Part shown: positions 60,190 to 64,000 of the stretch, piece after piece
Layout of the letters: every line of letters begins with the position of its first letter
Numbering within the stretch: the stretch's first letter is position 1
Assembly (NCBI GenBank): GCA_028554795.2
Contig: CM068825.1
Coordinates: 91,570,951-91,634,950, forward strand
Direction: 5' to 3'
Length of the DNA: 64,000 nt
Source of the DNA: Sinohyriopsis cumingii
Taxonomy: Eukaryota > Mollusca > Bivalvia > Unionida > Unionidae
Notes under the pieces: model-generated
Database searches by the model: none
The model's input: only the letters and a program-made list of their open reading frames with translations
Told to the model about the DNA's origin: nothing
Position numbers and translations under genes: made by a program

Positions 60190-60366
60190 AGTTATCGGAT
60201 GACTTCTCCAACCAATTGGGACGACTGCTCCAACCACTCTGGGGCGTCTTCTCCAGATACGTTGGGGCAAGTTCTCCCAGGGCGAGTTCTCAATGGGGCA
60301 AGTTCTTTCAGGGCGAGTTGTCCATGGGGCGAGTTCTCCTCATACCCGACAGACGACACACGACGG
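60190..60366 (-). repeat. Inverted terminal-type repeat, right
   Basis: It mirrors 58198-58340: GGGGCGAGTTCTCC-type units running to CCGACAGACGACACACGACG. With the left copy it brackets the Penelope-like relic. Penelope elements are known to carry terminal repeats in direct or inverted arrangements, so these may be its own ends; alternatively the relic lies inside another element. Confidence 0.7.
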
Positions 60367-61113
60367 ACGCAGTCTGAAAAACTAACCTGATATTTCCAAA
60401 AAGTCGGCTGAATTTTGTTTGTTGTTGTAAGAACCTTTCGATGCATTTTGTACCAAATTTGAACTGCACCGTTATCATTAGCAATTTTGGTTTATGAACA
60501 ACCTAAACTGTTCCACATTAAGGGCTATTGGTACAACGATGTCGGGCATTTCTGCGCACCTAAGGTTTCCGTCATCAATACTGAAGCAAAACGCATAACG
60601 AATTCGACCGATTGACGAAAATAAAATACTGCAATGCTTACCATCTGAAAAGAGGCAATTGTCACCAGAAAATTCTGTTCAAAATAATATTAATTTTGGA
60701 TGCACGGGATACTGCCCCCGTGTTTTCATGACTCGAGAGATGTCGGCCTATTCTTCCAACATCTTTGAAAATATGTAATGTTTATCCATCGAGCCATAGA
60801 AGTGAAATACATTAATTTCGACTGTTTCTGTCAGCAGTTCAGTCGAGTAATTAGGTCAGGTTTATAGCTAGTTTTACAAAATTCAATGTAACAATGGCAA
60901 TAAATGGAAAGAGATATTAAGCAAACTTAACCGATCTTGTAAAAAAATTAGTAAAGTTCAACAGTTTTGAAAAAAGCTAATATGTTGAAGAGAAACAACA
61001 ATGAATATGATTATTGTGTTTACAACGTCTTGTTTATGGGGAAAAATACTGAAGAATTCAGAAACAGAATATACGCCGGGGAATTTCTTGAGAATCACAT
61101 TCTAGCGGCAAGT
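60367..61113. other. Non-coding stretch, nothing recognised
   Basis: No open frame of note, repeat or RNA gene was seen. Confidence 0.5.
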
Positions 61114-61173
61114 TGATGTTACATCTAATGAGCTGTGGAATAGACTTCAACTTTTTAATGAAAGTAGTTGTAT
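61114..61173 (-). pseudogene. Second Penelope-like RT fragment, 60 bp
   Basis: GATGTTACATCTAATG then AGCTGTGGAATAGACTTCAA and onward match 59571-59653 almost perfectly, except that 24 bases of that region are missing. It is a separate short copy in the same orientation as the larger relic. Confidence 0.85.
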
Positions 61174-61719
61174 GTTCGTGTGGGACAACTTCTTGCAAAT
61201 TGGAAATTTGGATTAAGATGCAGACTTTTTAAAGGTAAACGTTTCCATCTTTTAAATAAAGCATTTATTTGTATGATTCTAAAAGATACCTAGTAAAGAT
61301 GATATTCTGGGTTACAGGTTAAAGAAGGTCATGGAGTGGGTATTCATGTTGACACTTAGAAATCACATTTTCATATGCATTTCGAGTCGAACTGTGGGAT
61401 ATTTTTGTACACTTTCATGATACAAAATGGATTTTTAACACGTGATCCAATGTTTACAGAAATGACGTATCGTTGCGCAGAATTGGCCGACATGGTGGTA
61501 ATACAAATAGTTTAGCGAGATGGGTGGTGTGATATAGCCAAATATTACGTATTGTACGCAATATGTATAAAGTTATTATTAACTTAAGCAACTGTAATTT
61601 AAATGTTCTGAGACAACCTGTTTGCAGACAATGTATTCAGATGAGCTGATATTGTCAATTCGATACTGCATTCGAAGCGCAAGAGATCACGACATTGAGA
61701 CAGAACTGACCTATTGGGA

Positions 61720-62022
61720 CCGCTCGGGTGGCCTAAGTGGTTAGAGCTTCCGCATCGGATGCGGGAGGTCACGGGTTCGAACCCCAGATAAGATATAACA
61801 AGGACTTTTAAAAATACTAGCAGCTGTCTCGCTGGGTGCTCGGTATTAAGAGGTTAGTGTCTGGACTGGTCGGCCTGGTGTCAGGATAATGTGCCTGGGT
61901 GGGACGTGATGCTATATGTCTACGGCATGATGTCCCGTGCTAGACATCACCATAAATTGCTACACTGCAGACATCGTAGTGATAAGACTGAACTTTTGTT
62001 AAGGCTACGTTAAAAACCAAAG
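61720..62022 (+). mobile_element. SINE family A
   Basis: The head is CCGCTCGGGTGGCCTAAGTG with B box GGGTTCGAACCCC, then CAGCTGTCTCGCTGGGTGCT and CTGGGTGGGACGTGATG, ending GTTAAGGCTACGTTAAAAA and a CA tail. The head is the best preserved in the window: the anticodon-type arm is CCGC-ATCGGAT-GCGG. Confidence 0.9.
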
Positions 62023-62046
62023 TCACACACACACACACACACACAC

Positions 62047-63613
62047 ATTGCTTTGTAATCATCTTGCTGTATGAAGACTAAGCAAGATGCACCGAACCTT
62101 ACATTCGATGGCTACCAAGCTGTCCATGTTGAAAGTACGTGTATTATCGGTAACAGTGAAGAGAATTAGGAAACATTCCTGAAATACATACTATAAAATG
62201 ATTTATTTGCTTGTTTATATTTTACTTCGTTTCCTCACCATTCATCGTATGCAGTTTTCTATATATTAATTCGCCAAAGTTTATATCTTCGGGTATCACC
62301 AGTACTTTGGTCTTAATAGCCATCTAAAGATAACGAAAAATACTTGCCATTAGCTACTTATCGTAAATAAACCTTATACGTATGCATACATGGGATGTAT
62401 ATTGAATTTGATTGCAAGTATGACAACTATTCTAGTTTTCGCACGCTTTCCCGCTAATGTGCGAGAAGGCACTTCTTGCACTTCTTTTTTTTTTGGGAGG
62501 GGGGCACCAGACAGATGCCTCCCCCCCCCATTTTCAAAATTTTTTAAATTACAAGTGTTGTTATATGTTTGTGTATCCCCCAAAGGTATGTGTGTTTGTA
62601 TATTTTATAATAGAATTTCGATCAAAAATTTTCAAATTGAGAATTTTTGATGGGGTATTTATATCCTTAGTGTGATCTATAGGGTTATTCATCCGAATCT
62701 GGGTTTTAGTCCCCAGAAGGCACTTCCAGAAAGGCGAGAGTGTGATTCAAATTAAGAAAGACAAATTTGTATTAAAAAAATACAAACTGATCAGGTAAGA
62801 AATACGAGTAGTTGCATACTTAAGAGGAAGGTACTGCCTTCAGTTTTGTTGGATATTACGATTGTCCATAATCGTTAATATTAAAGATAACATAGCGCAA
62901 CGTGCGTAATGACAGTGCAAATGACACGTATACCTGTATATATCCATGTGCTTTTTTTCTACATTGGATTCTATGGCGTGTCGAACATGCCATGTGTAAG
63001 GAAATAGTTATTCGTGCAATTAGTTATACGTATATTAGTGGTGATTTAGTGACACTGTTCTGTATTAGCGATCAACATTTATTTATGTTGTTATTTTTGT
63101 GTGTATAACATTTAAACACTAGATAAATTAGCTTTTATCGTCAAAAAAGTGTAGTCATTTGCAAGGACATGTGGTACTTGAAAAAGCAAGATACAAGGAA
63201 GCAGTTTAAGGTGGTTGGTGGTTTACATAAAGAAGAAATATTAGAACAAAGTCTAACATTTGGTACATTTTGCCTCGAACCCATTATTAGGATACCAAGA
63301 AAACTGTAAGAGATATAAACTCATGATTCACTAATTAATAAAGTATAGAAAACTGAATTACCAATTGTGGTGGAATGGATAATCCTGCATGTACAGAAAG
63401 ACAGAGAATGTGAATATTTCAGGTTGTTCATTGTGAGGGGTCATCATAATATTTATAACTAAAACTGTGTCATTATTATTATTACCAAAATATATGGATT
63501 GTTCTTTATCATAAAATGCTGCTTATGGCCAATACAGGCCTTCGTACCTTTTTTCGGAAATGCTGTCAATGTTGTTCAGGAATGACTAGAATCCATTTTA
63601 CTTGCGCGTACAC
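62047..63613. other. AT-rich non-coding stretch
   Basis: Two overlapping frames at 62390-62675 cross a poly-T/poly-C patch (62485-62530) and have no recognisable domain. Nothing else was recognised. Confidence 0.5.
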
Positions 63614-63615
63614 GT

Positions 63616-63681
<66 letters not shown>
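63614..63681 (+). repeat. Compound (GT)n(GA)n microsatellite
   Basis: About 13 GT units pass directly into about 20 GA units. Confidence 0.95.
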
Positions 63682-63684
<3 letters not shown>

Positions 63685-63687
63685 GGA

Positions 63688-64000
63688 TTTTTAACATACC
63701 CTTCACAATTTTTCAGTCATATCGCACCGATGTCTGCGGGGCCCTAAGTGGCCGAGTGGTCTACAGCGCTCACCGTTCCGGATCACTGCCATCTCACCGC
63801 TGTCTACGTGGGTTCGAGTCTCAGGCTCGGCTAACGTTGGTACGTGAGAAAGCTTGCCAGTAGCTTCTCGTGGGTCGGTGGTTCTTCCCGGGATTTTCCA
63901 GGGTTCTTCCTCCACCAGTTATACTGGCCGCCATGTATAGCCTATCTTGTGCTGAAAAATGGCGTTAAACCCTACTACAACAACAACGATGTCTGCAGTA
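63688..64000 (-). mobile_element. SINE family A, minus strand, interrupted and running off the window
   Basis: The 3' end of a family A element (TTTTTAACATACCCTTCACA, then AATTTTTCAGTCATATCGC) is visible at 63688-63737 and resumes at 63997-64000 after a family B insertion. Confidence 0.85.
63738..63986 (+). mobile_element. SINE family B, full length, nested in family A
   Basis: A complete element from GGGGCCCTAAGTGGCCGAGT through B box GGGTTCGAGTCTC to GGCGTTAAACCCTACTACAA. The 10-bp host sequence CGATGTCTGC is present on both sides (63728-63737, 63987-63996), so it is a precise insertion into the family A copy. Confidence 0.95.

Overview
The window looks like AT-rich nuclear DNA from an invertebrate animal, most likely a mollusc. 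The evidence is a split FOS/ATF-type bZIP gene with canonical GT-AG introns, three tRNA-derived SINE families in many copies (one ending in the GGCGTTAAACCC tail I associate with molluscan genomes), a Penelope-like retroelement relic, a Polinton-type integrase relic, and a very high load of minisatellites and TA/CA/GA microsatellites. No bacterial operons, rRNA, true tRNA genes or CRISPR were seen. The organism call is an inference from repeat types, not from a search.

Layout. 0-3.3 kb: a weak open frame, then two ~280-bp direct repeats around a 42-bp minisatellite; the second repeat carries a small GC-rich insertion whose empty site is visible in the first. 4.5-7 kb: a candidate three-exon gene for a small secreted glycoprotein of unknown family, with a partial copy of its second exon just upstream. 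8-10.2 kb: SINEs and TA repeats. 11.2-16.5 kb, minus strand: the last two coding exons of a FOS/ATF3/JDP2/BATF-like bZIP gene, separated by a 4.4-kb intron filled with minisatellites and an inverted duplication of a SINE. 17.5-19.6 kb: a 60-bp satellite (about 36 units) with higher-order structure. 19.9-23 kb: a possible promoter, a hAT-like relic and a degenerate repeat field. 26.4-27.6 kb: a decayed Polinton-type integrase with chromodomain. 29.4-33.3 kb: a 44-bp minisatellite split by a SINE and by a complete 2.4-kb DNA transposon with a 562-codon intact transposase-like gene. 33-42 kb: sparse, with SINEs, a second possible promoter, a 53-bp minisatellite and ancient dispersed repeats. 42.7-44.2 kb: compound TA/CA repeat and a 537-bp tandem duplication carrying a SINE in two of three copies. 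45-57 kb: SINEs and minisatellites. 58.2-60.4 kb: a Penelope-like element relic between inverted GC-rich repeats. 61-64 kb: SINEs, including one inserted into another with its target duplication visible.

The only gene models I trust as protein-coding are the transposase-like gene (30589-32277) and the two bZIP exons. The secreted-protein model at 5.1-6.6 kb is a hypothesis. Most other open frames are artefacts of tandem repeats whose period is a multiple of three.
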